In this document: positions 1 through 8,171 of the stretch, in pieces
How the letters are laid out: each line of letters opens with the position of its first letter
Position numbering within the stretch: position 1 is the stretch's first letter
Assembly: GCA_017436845.1 (NCBI GenBank)
Contig: JAFSCJ010000010.1
Location: 1 to 64,000 of the forward strand
Source of the DNA: Muribaculaceae bacterium
GTDB taxonomy: Bacteria > Bacteroidota > Bacteroidia > Bacteroidales > Muribaculaceae
Direction of reading: 5' to 3'
DNA: 64,000 nt
Position numbers and translations under genes: made by a program
Notes under the pieces: model-generated
What the model saw: the letters and a program-made list of their open reading frames with translations, nothing else
Databases searched by the model: none
What the model was told of the DNA's origin: nothing

Positions 1-1110
1 ACCATTCACAGTGCCTAATCCGGTATCGGCTGAGTTGATTTCCACATCGCCATTGAGCGTTAATCCGTTTCTTGCAGAAATTCCAACACACGAACTTGAA
101 ACACTAATGGTCGAGAGCGTAACTTCTCCGGCTTCTGCATACACTCCACTTCCGGTTTCTCCTTTTGCTATTGATACTACATCACCTGCCAAATGGATAT
201 TTCCTTCCTCTGCATAGATACCTGTTCCACCGGTTGCATTGATAATTGTTCCTGCTTGCGATGTGATACTTCCACGTGCCGCTATACCATAAGCCCATAT
301 ACCGGAATTACCTCCTGTGGCTTTAATCACACCTTTATTGATAATTATATCTCCACCATTTTCCAAGCCTCGGTTGAGTATTGCGGCAGAACTATTTGTT
401 GTAACTGTTACATCGCCATTGATTGTCAGAGTCCCATTTATAGTCCCTATACCGGTATCGGTAGATGTGGCGTTAACAGTATTATTGATTGTTAGATCTT
501 TTTTTGCTGAAATAGCAACAATTGATGATTTTACAATTAAAGGAGCACTGATAGTAATAGATAACACATTTATAGCATAATCTTCAGGATTGTTAAGGGT
601 TAGGATATTACCACCGCTAAGCGTAAGAGTATAATCACCTCTGATACATTTAAGCGTTTTATTTACATCCATAAAAAGATTTGTATTACCCGTTAGAACG
701 AGTTCTGCATTATCCTCCAAAGTACTTGCATCAATTATTCCAGACACATTCACAGCTTTAGACGCAACACTTTTCGTGTTTTTCTTTTGGATTTGGGGCA
801 TCTCATAAGAGGTCAATGATTTTTTTGTTATTAATTTTTCATTGCTAACAATAGAAATACCTTTACAATCTGTTGATAAAGAGACTTTAGAATTACTAAT
901 AGGCACATTAGCAATACCATTAACATTTTCATTTGCAGAATGAATAGTCATAGCTTTTATACCTTTAGTTGCGTTCACTACCAGTCCAAAACCTTTTGAT
1001 GATTTCAATTCTTGAGCATTTCCTTGATTGTGTATAAGACACAACACTAATAAGAAACTCATGACACTTATCGGTCTGTATGATAAGTCCTTAAATTTCA
1101 GCTTTTTCAT
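1..1110 (-). CDS. Secreted repeat-rich surface (adhesin-like) protein, partial
   Basis: The frame stays open from an ATG at 1110 to the window edge, giving 370 codons without a stop, so the C-terminus is missing. A hydrophobic stretch around residues 14-28 followed by GNAQE looks like a Sec signal peptide. After about residue 115 the protein becomes a series of short hydrophobic/Asn/Thr/Gly strands such as LTINGDVTV, LTLNGDVEI and DTGIGTING, recurring with variations. This is the usual look of a right-handed beta-helix or autotransporter-like passenger. It is probably exported to the cell surface. No catalytic motif is visible, and the function and any C-terminal sorting or anchoring domain lie outside the window. 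An extracellular polysaccharide-binding protein is an alternative. Confidence 0.75.
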   Translation of the reverse strand, partial: MKKLKFKDLSYRPISVMSFLLVLCLIHNQGNAQELKSSKGFGLVVNATKGIKAMTIHSANENVNGIANVPISNSKVSLSTDCKGISIVSNEKLITKKSLTSYEMPQIQKKNTKSVASKAVNVSGIIDASTLEDNAELVLTGNTNLFMDVNKTLKCIRGDYTLTLSGGNILTLNNPEDYAINVLSITISAPLIVKSSIVAISAKKDLTINNTVNATSTDTGIGTINGTLTINGDVTVTTNSSAAILNRGLENGGDIIINKGVIKATGGNSGIWAYGIAARGSITSQAGTIINATGGTGIYAEEGNIHLAGDVVSIAKGETGSGVYAEAGEVTLSTISVSSSCVGISARNGLTLNGDVEINSADTGLGTVNG

Positions 1111-1160
1111 AAATTTTGAATATTAAAGGGTTTATATATATGCAAAAAAGGTATTTATAC

Positions 1161-1192
1161 AAAAAAGCGCACATCGCTATTGCGATGCACGC
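1161..1192 (-). terminator. Rho-independent terminator
   Basis: Read on the minus strand, a GC-rich hairpin (arms near 1167-1177 and 1182-1192, loop AATA, two mismatches) is followed directly by a run of six T. It lies downstream of the small minus-strand ORF at 1367-1513 and upstream of the surface protein gene, so it separates the two units. Confidence 0.6.
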
Positions 1193-1253
1193 TTGAGTTT
1201 ATAACAAATAGATCAAATTTTCTTATCTCTGAGTTAATACCATTGTGCAATGG

Positions 1254-1274
1254 TATGTATGTATGTATGTATGG
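1254..1274. repeat. ATGT tetranucleotide tandem repeat
   Basis: About five consecutive copies of a GTAT/ATGT unit lie in the non-coding gap between the small ORF and the terminator at 1161-1192. It is not inside a reading frame. Confidence 0.8.
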
Positions 1275-1366
1275 CATAAAAATAAATTTAATGTATTGGG
1301 ACAAAATTAATTAAAATTATCATATAATCAATACGATATTACATATATTCTTTAATGTATTATAAT

Positions 1367-1513
1367 TTACTTATAAATTTGTAGGAATTCTTTGGTCGAA
1401 TATTTAGTGCCTAAAGGACCATAGTCTCCCAATGCCTTATGGGCCATTTGCTTGTCAGGATTGGTTATACTGTTGTAAGGATCGCCGTATGGTGTTGGTG
1501 TCATGGTACTCAT
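1367..1513 (-). CDS. Small ORF with its own promoter, 48 aa, unknown
   Basis: This is a 48-codon frame beginning MSTMTPTPYGDP and ending EFLQIYK. The frame can be extended upstream to 1618, but that would read through the FKBP terminator hairpin at 1533-1565, so a start at 1513 (or the ATG three codons later) is preferred. A TATATTTG box at 1522-1529 stands immediately upstream and a terminator lies downstream, so it may be an independent small transcription unit. No family is recognised. It is hydrophilic, with no signal peptide or membrane segment. A remnant of a longer gene is the main alternative. Confidence 0.35.
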   Translation of the reverse strand: MSTMTPTPYGDPYNSITNPDKQMAHKALGDYGPLGTKYSTKEFLQIYK

Positions 1514-1521
1514 AGAGTATT

Positions 1522-1529
1522 CAAATATA
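1522..1529 (-). promoter_or_regulatory. TAnnTTTG promoter element
   Basis: TATATTTG on the minus strand matches the Bacteroidetes -7 consensus. It lies between the FKBP terminator and the small ORF, so it would drive only that ORF. Confidence 0.4.
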
Positions 1530-1532
1530 ATG

Positions 1533-1565
1533 AAAAACCTGCCTAACAAAAACTTGTTAGGCAGG
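1533..1565 (-). terminator. Terminator of the glyS-lemA-FKBP operon
   Basis: A hairpin with a perfect 10-bp or longer stem (CCTGCCTAAC paired with GTTAGGCAGG) is followed on the minus strand by five T. It begins 21 bases after the stop of the FKBP gene. Confidence 0.85.
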
Positions 1566-1586
1566 CTCTTAATATTTGAGTGAGAT

Positions 1587-2138
1587 TTATTTTTTTTCGA
1601 AGGCGTAAATGTCAACAAGTTTAACGTTGAAACGCAAAGCAGAATAGGGCTTGATTATTCCATTATCAGCAGCTCCGTAGGCCGATTTGTAAGGGATTAT
1701 CATTTCAACGCTATCCCCAACATGCATTTTTTCTAACGCAATTTGCCATCCTTGAATAACATTGCTGCATTTTGTGCGATAGATGCTGTCGCCCCATTTT
1801 GTCAATGTATAGGACGAATCAAAGACTTCGTCGGTATAAAGACGACCTATGTATTTTACGTCAACAGTGCTTGTCAGCATGGGAGTCAGATTTCCGGCTG
1901 TTTCGCTACGGTCATTGAAATAATGTAATAGGATGTACTGTGATGGGTCCCATTTGGGAGTTACCTTACTATAATAGGGTGTTCCATCGGGATTTGTGCG
2001 AGACGCTTGTTCAAGAATCCATGCTTCATTGGCTTCGCGCCATCCTTCATAGTCTTTCCATACGTTTCCTTCATCGTCGCCACATGCTGCAATAATGAGC
2101 ATAATTGCCGATACAAAAAATATAGGTAGTTTTTTCAT
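1587..2138 (-). CDS. FKBP-type peptidyl-prolyl isomerase lipoprotein
   Basis: The 183-residue product starts with a lipoprotein signal ending IIAAC, so the mature protein should be lipid-anchored at Cys19. The C-terminal half (about residues 85-180) is an FKBP fold: VDVKYIGRLYTDEVFDSS, the VIQGWQIALEKMHVGDSVEM core and the closing YSALRFNVKLVDI strand. It probably catalyses proline cis-trans isomerisation in envelope proteins, although a few active-site aromatics differ from classical FKBP12. It is the last gene of a unit with glyS and lemA, 11 bases after lemA, and is followed by a strong terminator. Confidence 0.85.
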   Translation of the reverse strand: MKKLPIFFVSAIMLIIAACGDDEGNVWKDYEGWREANEAWILEQASRTNPDGTPYYSKVTPKWDPSQYILLHYFNDRSETAGNLTPMLTSTVDVKYIGRLYTDEVFDSSYTLTKWGDSIYRTKCSNVIQGWQIALEKMHVGDSVEMIIPYKSAYGAADNGIIKPYSALRFNVKLVDIYAFEKK

Positions 2139-2149
2139 TCTAAAGAATA

Positions 2150-2761
2150 TTAAAATTCTACGATAGGTGCTTTCTCAGCTCCGGCTTCAGCTTTAAACTG
2201 AGGTTTTGCATCAAAACCAAATATTCCGGCAAAAATGTTACCGGGAAATTTTTTGATTTTGGTGTTGTACTCTTTAACCGCTTCGGTATAGCGTTGCCGC
2301 TCTGTAGAAATGCGATTTTCTGTTCCTTCAAGTTGAGTTTGAAGGTCTTGGAAATTAGCATTTGCTTTCAAGTCGGGATAAGCTTCACGCACAGCGTTGA
2401 CATAAATATCGAGAGCTCCTTTGAGACTGCTTTGTGCTTGTTGGAATTTTTCAAGCCCTTCTTGTGATGCTTGAGCTTCTGTAGCCGATATGGCATTAGC
2501 ATCGTTATAGGCTTTTGAGAGTCCGGCACGTGCATCAGTAACTGATTGTAGAGTAGTGCTTTCGTGTTCGGCATATCCTTTTACTGTATTTACAAGGTTG
2601 GGGATGAGGTCGGCACGACGTTGATATTGGTTTTCTACTTGAGCCCATGTTTGTTCTACGACTTGCTCTTTTTCAACCATACCGTTATAGTTGCTGCATG
2701 CACCACCACAAAGGAGTAGAACTACGACACCAACTATTATTAAAGTGATATATTTTTTCAT
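2150..2761 (-). CDS. lemA: LemA family membrane protein
   Basis: The 203-residue protein has one N-terminal membrane segment (about residues 4-20) ending in a Cys-rich CGGACSN stretch, so it may instead be lipidated. A long helical domain follows with the family signature NQYQRRADLIPNLVNTVKGY at about 45-64 and YPDLKANANFQDLQTQLEGTE at about 128-148. LemA proteins are membrane-anchored helical bundles whose biochemical role is unsettled. It lies 19 bases after glyS and 11 before the FKBP gene on the same strand, so the three are probably co-transcribed. Confidence 0.92.
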   Translation of the reverse strand: MKKYITLIIVGVVVLLLCGGACSNYNGMVEKEQVVEQTWAQVENQYQRRADLIPNLVNTVKGYAEHESTTLQSVTDARAGLSKAYNDANAISATEAQASQEGLEKFQQAQSSLKGALDIYVNAVREAYPDLKANANFQDLQTQLEGTENRISTERQRYTEAVKEYNTKIKKFPGNIFAGIFGFDAKPQFKAEAGAEKAPIVEF

Positions 2762-2780
2762 ATGAAAATCCTTTTAGTTA

Positions 2781-4325
2781 TTATCCTAATTTGCGAAGCA
2801 ATGCGTTAAGGCTCACATTATCGTGGATGAGCTTGTGAAGGTTGGCAATTGCTACGCGACTTTGTTGCATTGAATCACGTTCACGAAGAGTAACGGTGTT
2901 GTCCTCAAGAGTTTGGTGGTCAACAGTGATACAATAAGGAGTACCTATTGCATCTTGACGGCGATAACGTTTACCGATGGAGTCTTTTTCTTCGTAGTGA
3001 GTAGTGAAGTCAAACTTGAGTTCGTTAACGATTTCACGAGCTTTTTCGGGAAGACCATCTTTGCGAACGAGTGGCATAACGGCACATTTCACAGGAGCAA
3101 GAGCAGCAGGCAAATGAAGCACTACGCGAGTGTCACCACCTTCAAGTTTTTGTTCTTCATAAGAAGAACAAAGGACAGAAAGGAACATACGGTCAACGCC
3201 GATTGATGTTTCGATGACGTAAGGAACGTAAGATTCGTTCAATTCAGGATCGAAATATTTGATGTTTTTGCCTGAATATTTTTCGTGTTGTGAAAGGTCA
3301 AAGTTAGTACGAGAGTGGATACCTTCAACTTCTTTGAAACCAAATGGCATTTCAAACTCGATGTCAGTAGCTGCGTTGGCATAGTGAGCGAGTTTGTCAT
3401 GGTCGTGATAACGATATTTGTGATCGCCAAGACCAAGGGCTTTGTGCCATTTCAAGCGTGTTTCTTTCCATTTAGCAAACCAGTTGAGTTCTTCGCCCGG
3501 ACGTACAAAGAATTGCATTTCCATTTGTTCAAATTCGCGCATACGGAAGATGAATTGGCGAGCAACGATTTCGTTGCGGAATGCTTTACCTATTTGAGCG
3601 ATACCGAAAGGAAGACGCATGCGACCTGTTTTTTGTACGTTCAAGTAGTTTACGAAAATGCCTTGGGCTGTTTCTGGACGAAGGTAAACATTCATTGCTC
3701 CTTCAGCAGTACTACCCATTTCAGTTTTGAACATGAGGTTGAACTGGCGCACCTCTGTCCAGTTCTTAGTTCCTGAGATAGGGCAAACGATTTCTTGGTC
3801 AATGATGATTTGACGCAATTCTTCAAGGTTGTTATCGTTAAGAGCATTTGCAAAACGTTCATGTAGAGCATCGCGCTTAGCAGCAATTTCTTGTATGCGA
3901 GGGTTAGTTTGACGGAAAAGAGCATCGTCAAATGATTCTCCGAAACGTTTAGCTGCTTTAGCTACCTCTTTTTCAATTTTGTCATCCATCTTAGCGAGTT
4001 CTTCTTCGATAAGAACATCGGCACGATAACGTTTTTTAGAGTCTTTATTGTCAATCAATGGATCGTTGAAAGCGTCAACGTGTCCTGATGCTTTCCAAAT
4101 TGTGGGGTGCATGAAGATTGCAGAGTCAATACCCACAATGTTTTCGTTAAGGAGGGTCATTGCGTCCCACCAGTAACGTTTGATATTGTTTTTGAGTTCT
4201 ACGCCGTTTTGTCCATAGTCATAAACAGCGCCTAATCCATCATAAATTTCACTTGATTGAAAAACAAAACCGTATTCCTTGGCGTGTGAAACGATTTTCT
4301 TAAAAACTTCTTCTTGTTGAGCCAT
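2781..4325 (-). CDS. glyS: Glycyl-tRNA synthetase (single-chain type)
   Basis: This class II aminoacyl-tRNA synthetase of 514 residues charges tRNA-Gly in the cytoplasm. The ATG at 4325 (MAQQEEVFKK) is chosen over an upstream TTG in the same frame at 4358. Motif 1 and glycine-binding regions are seen in SSEIYDGLGAVYDYG, motif 2 in AFRNEIVARQFIFRMREFEQ and motif 3 in ETSIGVDRM. The anticodon-binding domain occupies roughly the last 120 residues (VAHE-type alpha/beta fold with YRRQDAIGTPYC). Its length fits the eukaryote/archaeal-like homodimeric family used by Bacteroidetes. It leads the operon with lemA and the FKBP lipoprotein. Confidence 0.97.
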   Translation of the reverse strand: MAQQEEVFKKIVSHAKEYGFVFQSSEIYDGLGAVYDYGQNGVELKNNIKRYWWDAMTLLNENIVGIDSAIFMHPTIWKASGHVDAFNDPLIDNKDSKKRYRADVLIEEELAKMDDKIEKEVAKAAKRFGESFDDALFRQTNPRIQEIAAKRDALHERFANALNDNNLEELRQIIIDQEIVCPISGTKNWTEVRQFNLMFKTEMGSTAEGAMNVYLRPETAQGIFVNYLNVQKTGRMRLPFGIAQIGKAFRNEIVARQFIFRMREFEQMEMQFFVRPGEELNWFAKWKETRLKWHKALGLGDHKYRYHDHDKLAHYANAATDIEFEMPFGFKEVEGIHSRTNFDLSQHEKYSGKNIKYFDPELNESYVPYVIETSIGVDRMFLSVLCSSYEEQKLEGGDTRVVLHLPAALAPVKCAVMPLVRKDGLPEKAREIVNELKFDFTTHYEEKDSIGKRYRRQDAIGTPYCITVDHQTLEDNTVTLRERDSMQQSRVAIANLHKLIHDNVSLNALLRKLG

Positions 4326-4396
4326 AATTTGGTTAAATTGATAATTATTGAATGTCAACGGGTTGCATCACCGGATGTGATGTGCCGTTTAAACTG

Positions 4397-4404
4397 CAAA
4401 TTTA
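4397..4404 (-). promoter_or_regulatory. Promoter -7 element for glyS
   Basis: TAAATTTG on the minus strand fits TAnnTTTG and lies about 70 bases upstream of the glyS start. Confidence 0.55.
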
Positions 4405-4506
4405 CACAATTTTCTTGATATATCAGCAAAATATATAAATGTCATAGTTTATTGACATATCTTCACTATGATTGAGGCTAAATAGTTAGTAAAGGTTGTG
4501 GAAAAA

Positions 4507-4539
4507 TTGGACTATAATCAGGAAAATTTTGTAACTTTG
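4507..4539 (+). promoter_or_regulatory. Promoter for parC
   Basis: TTGG at 4507-4510 and TAACTTTG at 4532-4539 form a Bacteroidetes-type -33/-7 pair with a 21-base spacer. The predicted transcription start falls at about 4546, which makes the upstream ATG at 4547 an unlikely translation start and supports the ATG at 4598. Confidence 0.6.
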
Positions 4540-4597
4540 TGGAAAGGTGTGCAGAAATGTACGTATTAAGCCCAAAACTAATATCATTCCACAGAAA

Positions 4598-7267
4598 ATG
4601 AGTGACGAAATAATTCCTTTGGATTCCGACGCAGAAGAACTTGCTACGGAAAACGCAGCCGATGAACGCGTGCATCTTGATACTTCAAACGATGTTGTAA
4701 AATACCATTTGCGGGGCATGTATCGCAGTTGGTTTTTGGATTATGCTTCATACGTAATCCTTGAACGTGCTGTGCCTCACATTGACGATGGGTTGAAACC
4801 TGTGCAACGCCGCATTCTTCATTCGATGAAGACGCTTGATGACGGACGTTTCAACAAGGTGGCTAACATTGTGGGTAACACAATGCAGTATCACCCTCAT
4901 GGCGATGCGTCAATTAATGATGCGCTTGTACAGCTTGGTCAGAAGGATTTATTGGTGGAAACACAAGGGAACTGGGGTAATATATTGACTGGGGCTTCGG
5001 CTGCTGCAGGTCGATATATCGAAGCTCGATTGTCGTCATTTGCATTAGAGGTGCTTTATAATCCTAAGGTTACAGAATGGACATTGTCTTATGACGGCCG
5101 CAAGAAAGAGCCTGTTACTCTTCCCGCTAAGTTCCCATTGCTGTTAGCTCAAGGAGTTGAAGGCATTGCTGTGGGGTTGTCGTCAAAAATTTTGCCTCAT
5201 AACTTCAATGAAATCCTTGATGCGGCAGTTGCCTATCTTCGTGGAGAAGACTTTGTGTTATATCCCGATTTTGTAACAGGTGGATTTATTGATGTCTCTA
5301 AATATAATGATGGTGAGCGTGGAGGTGTTGTAAAAGTAAGGGCTAAGATTGAAAAGATTGATAATAAGACACTTGCTATTACAGAGATACCCTATGGGAA
5401 AACTACAGGGGTGGTTATCGACTCGATATTGAAAGCGTTTGAAAAGGGTAAACTGAAGATACGCAAGGTTGATGATAACACAGCCGAAACAGCTCTTATT
5501 CTTGTGCATTTATTGCCCGGAACATCGAGCGACAAGGCGATAGATGCATTATATGCATTTACCGATTGTGAGGTGAGCATTTCGCCTAATTGTTGTGTGA
5601 TTTCAGAGAAGAAGCCTCATTTTCTTGGTGTGAGCGATGTGTTACGCCATAGCGTAAACACGACAAAAGAGTTATTGCGTCGCGAGCTTGAAATCCAACT
5701 TTCTGAAGTCCATGAATTGTTGCATTTCGCTTCATTGGAACGCATATTTATTGAAGAACGCATCTATAAAGATAAAGGGTTTGAAGATAGTCCAAATATG
5801 GAAGCTGCTATTGCTCACATTGATAAACGTTTGGAGCCTTGGAAACCTAAGTTTATAAGAGAGGTTACCGACGATGATATCTTGCGTTTGATGGAGATAA
5901 AGATGGGACGTATATTGAAATTCAATTCAGCGAAGGCTGATGAGTTGATAGCTTCTTACAATGATCGTATAGCAGCACTTAAAAATGACCTCGCTCACAT
6001 CGTGGATTATACGATAAAATGGTATGAAAGTTTGAAAGCAAAATATGGTGAGGCTTATCCTCGCCACACTGTGATACGCGGATTTGATAATATTGAAGCG
6101 GCAACGGTGGTTGAGGCTAATGAAAAACTATATATCAATCGTGAAGAAGGTTTTATCGGTACCGGATTGAAGAAAGATGAGTTTGTGTGCAACTGTTCAA
6201 ATCTCGACGATATAATCATCTTCTATCGAGATGGTAAATACAAGATTGTCAAGGTGCAGGAAAAAATGTTTGTTGGTAAGAATATCCTTCACTTGCAAGT
6301 GTTTAAGCGCAATGACTCTCGCACAATATATAATGTAATATATCAGAATGGCAAGGGCGGAGTGTATTATATGAAGCGTTTTGCTGTAACAGGAGTATCG
6401 CGTGATAAAGAATATGATATGACACCGGGCAAACCCGGAACAAAAATTATGTGGTTCTCTGCCAATTCAAATGGTGAAGCAGAGGTCGTTAAGGTAACGT
6501 TGAAACCAAAACCACGATTGAAAACATTGCAGTTTGATGTCGATTTTGGAGAGTTGGCAATCAAAGGTAAACAATCACAAGGTAACATCGTAACCAAAAA
6601 TGAGGTGCATCGTTTCTCTCTTAAAGAGAAAGGCGCATCAACATTAGGCGGTCGTGAAGTGTGGTTTGACCCTGACGTATTGCGCATCAATTATGACGGA
6701 CGAGGAAACTATCTTGGTGAGTTTAGTGGCAATGATCAAGTGCTTGTTATTCTCAAAAATGGAGAATATTACATGTCAACATTTGATCAAAGTAACCATT
6801 ATGAAGATAATATCTTGCGCATAGAAAAATTCCGTCCGGGACATGTATGGACAGCGGTACTTAACGATGCCGATCAAGGTTATCCTTATATAAAGCGATT
6901 TACGTTTGAGCCTACAAATAAGAAGCAACGATTCCTCGGAGAAAATGAAAATTCAACACTTATTATTTTGAGTGATGCTCCGGGAACAAGGATTGAAGTA
7001 ACGTTTGGTGGTGGTGATGCTTTCCGTGGAACAATGGAAATAGACGCAATGGAATTTATTGCTGTTAAGTCATATAAGGCAAAAGGTAAGCGTATATCTA
7101 ACTTTGAAATAGCTTCAATCGTAGAGCTAGAACCTCGTGAAGTGGAAAATGCTGAAGAAGAGGTAGAAAACGATGCTGAAACGGCTGAAGATGTTGAAGA
7201 AATCGAGCCTGAACGCTCTGATGATGAGGTGCGCGATGAAATTAATGGCCAACAACGCATATTCTAA
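4598..7267 (+). CDS. parC: DNA topoisomerase IV subunit A
   Basis: The 889-residue product (start MSDEIIPL) is a type IIA topoisomerase A subunit. It cuts and rejoins DNA in complex with ParE, mainly to unlink daughter chromosomes. The winged-helix/tower core covers about residues 40-480, with catalytic Tyr140 in the GRYIEARL motif. The quinolone-determining stretch reads YHPHGDASINDA, with Ala at the position of E. coli ParC Ser80, which I recall as normal for Bacteroidetes. The C-terminal part is a beta-pinwheel followed by a very acidic tail (about residues 845-889). The lack of a canonical GyrA box favours ParC over GyrA. The start at 4598 is set by the promoter just upstream. Confidence 0.9.
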   Translation: MSDEIIPLDSDAEELATENAADERVHLDTSNDVVKYHLRGMYRSWFLDYASYVILERAVPHIDDGLKPVQRRILHSMKTLDDGRFNKVANIVGNTMQYHPHGDASINDALVQLGQKDLLVETQGNWGNILTGASAAAGRYIEARLSSFALEVLYNPKVTEWTLSYDGRKKEPVTLPAKFPLLLAQGVEGIAVGLSSKILPHNFNEILDAAVAYLRGEDFVLYPDFVTGGFIDVSKYNDGERGGVVKVRAKIEKIDNKTLAITEIPYGKTTGVVIDSILKAFEKGKLKIRKVDDNTAETALILVHLLPGTSSDKAIDALYAFTDCEVSISPNCCVISEKKPHFLGVSDVLRHSVNTTKELLRRELEIQLSEVHELLHFASLERIFIEERIYKDKGFEDSPNMEAAIAHIDKRLEPWKPKFIREVTDDDILRLMEIKMGRILKFNSAKADELIASYNDRIAALKNDLAHIVDYTIKWYESLKAKYGEAYPRHTVIRGFDNIEAATVVEANEKLYINREEGFIGTGLKKDEFVCNCSNLDDIIIFYRDGKYKIVKVQEKMFVGKNILHLQVFKRNDSRTIYNVIYQNGKGGVYYMKRFAVTGVSRDKEYDMTPGKPGTKIMWFSANSNGEAEVVKVTLKPKPRLKTLQFDVDFGELAIKGKQSQGNIVTKNEVHRFSLKEKGASTLGGREVWFDPDVLRINYDGRGNYLGEFSGNDQVLVILKNGEYYMSTFDQSNHYEDNILRIEKFRPGHVWTAVLNDADQGYPYIKRFTFEPTNKKQRFLGENENSTLIILSDAPGTRIEVTFGGGDAFRGTMEIDAMEFIAVKSYKAKGKRISNFEIASIVELEPREVENAEEEVENDAETAEDVEEIEPERSDDEVRDEINGQQRIF

Positions 7268-7289
7268 ATTACCTATTGAAATAGTTGCG

Positions 7290-8153
7290 ATGTCAAAACA
7301 TAAGATTATACTATTATTGCTTTTTATTGCCGTATCAATAGATATAAAAGCGATAGAACAAGATTCGTTGCAAGTGGAGCCTTTGCGCCCTGTGGCATCA
7401 GCTTATATGTTGGAATTTGGAGGCTCGCGGATTAATGATACATATTTGACGCCTTTAAAATATACCGGTTGGATGGTAGGGTTTCAGTATGAGCGTATGC
7501 AGGCAATGAAGTTTAACCCGGAAAAGTGGGTTATGCGTCTGTCGGCAGGAGTAGAAATAGACCGCACTCAAAACCCCGCGAAAAATGCCGATATGTGGTA
7601 TCTGGGGCTTGATGCGTCATGGGGAATGATGCATCGTTGGCGCTTAGGACATGAAATAACTATTGGTGCAGGTGGTAGTACAAGCCTTGACATAGGGTGT
7701 TTATATAGTACTCGCAATGGAAATAATCCGGCATCGGCAAAGGCAGCGTGGACTGTCAATGCAACAGGATATGTGGCATGGAATTTTAGTATCGGGTGTT
7801 TGCCCATTACGGTGAAATATCAGCCCACATTACCTGTTACCGGAGTGTTTTTTTCTCCTGACTATGGTGAATTATATTATGAGATTTATCTCGGGAATGA
7901 TGATGGTCTTGCTCATGTTGCATGGTGGGGAAATTATTTCGCTATGGACAATCTGTTGACTGCTGATTTGCATCTGTCAAACACCTGCTTGCGCATAGGC
8001 TATCGCAATCAAATTTTGTCGACTAAAGTTAATGATATCGTAACACGCATGACAACTCATAGTGTTGTGATTGGTGTTTCAGGAGAATGGATAAGTGTCT
8101 CATCGCGCAAGGGCCTAAATCCCTCAGCCCGTCTCATCTCCGCATTATATTAA
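7290..8153 (+). CDS. Secreted DUF3316-like outer-membrane protein
   Basis: The 287-residue protein starts at the ATG at 7290. An in-frame ATG further upstream lies inside parC and is rejected. It has a signal peptide (MSKHKIILLLLFIAVSIDIKA) and then alternating aromatic/polar strands typical of a small outer-membrane beta-barrel. The overall look (YMLEFGGSRINDTYLTPL, conserved Trp/Tyr/Gly) resembles the DUF3316 family of Bacteroidetes, assigned from memory with moderate certainty. The function is unknown. It sits 22 bases after parC and 18 before the S41 peptidase, so these may share a transcript. Confidence 0.65.
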   Translation: MSKHKIILLLLFIAVSIDIKAIEQDSLQVEPLRPVASAYMLEFGGSRINDTYLTPLKYTGWMVGFQYERMQAMKFNPEKWVMRLSAGVEIDRTQNPAKNADMWYLGLDASWGMMHRWRLGHEITIGAGGSTSLDIGCLYSTRNGNNPASAKAAWTVNATGYVAWNFSIGCLPITVKYQPTLPVTGVFFSPDYGELYYEIYLGNDDGLAHVAWWGNYFAMDNLLTADLHLSNTCLRIGYRNQILSTKVNDIVTRMTTHSVVIGVSGEWISVSSRKGLNPSARLISALY

Positions 8154-8171
8154 AAAGAACTATATTTGAAA

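Noticed and set aside
1254..1274. Tetranucleotide repeat as a contingency (phase-variation) locus
   Set aside because: It lies in a non-coding gap downstream of the small ORF and beyond the surface-protein promoter region, so changes in copy number would not alter a frame or a promoter spacer that I can identify.
4547..4597. Upstream ATG giving a 906-residue ParC
   Set aside because: The promoter at 4507-4539 places the transcript start at about 4546, so the first ATG would have no leader, and the extra 17 residues look non-coding.
7173..7289. N-terminal extension of the DUF3316-like protein inside parC
   Set aside because: The signal peptide begins at the ATG at 7290; the extension overlaps the acidic 3' end of parC in another frame.
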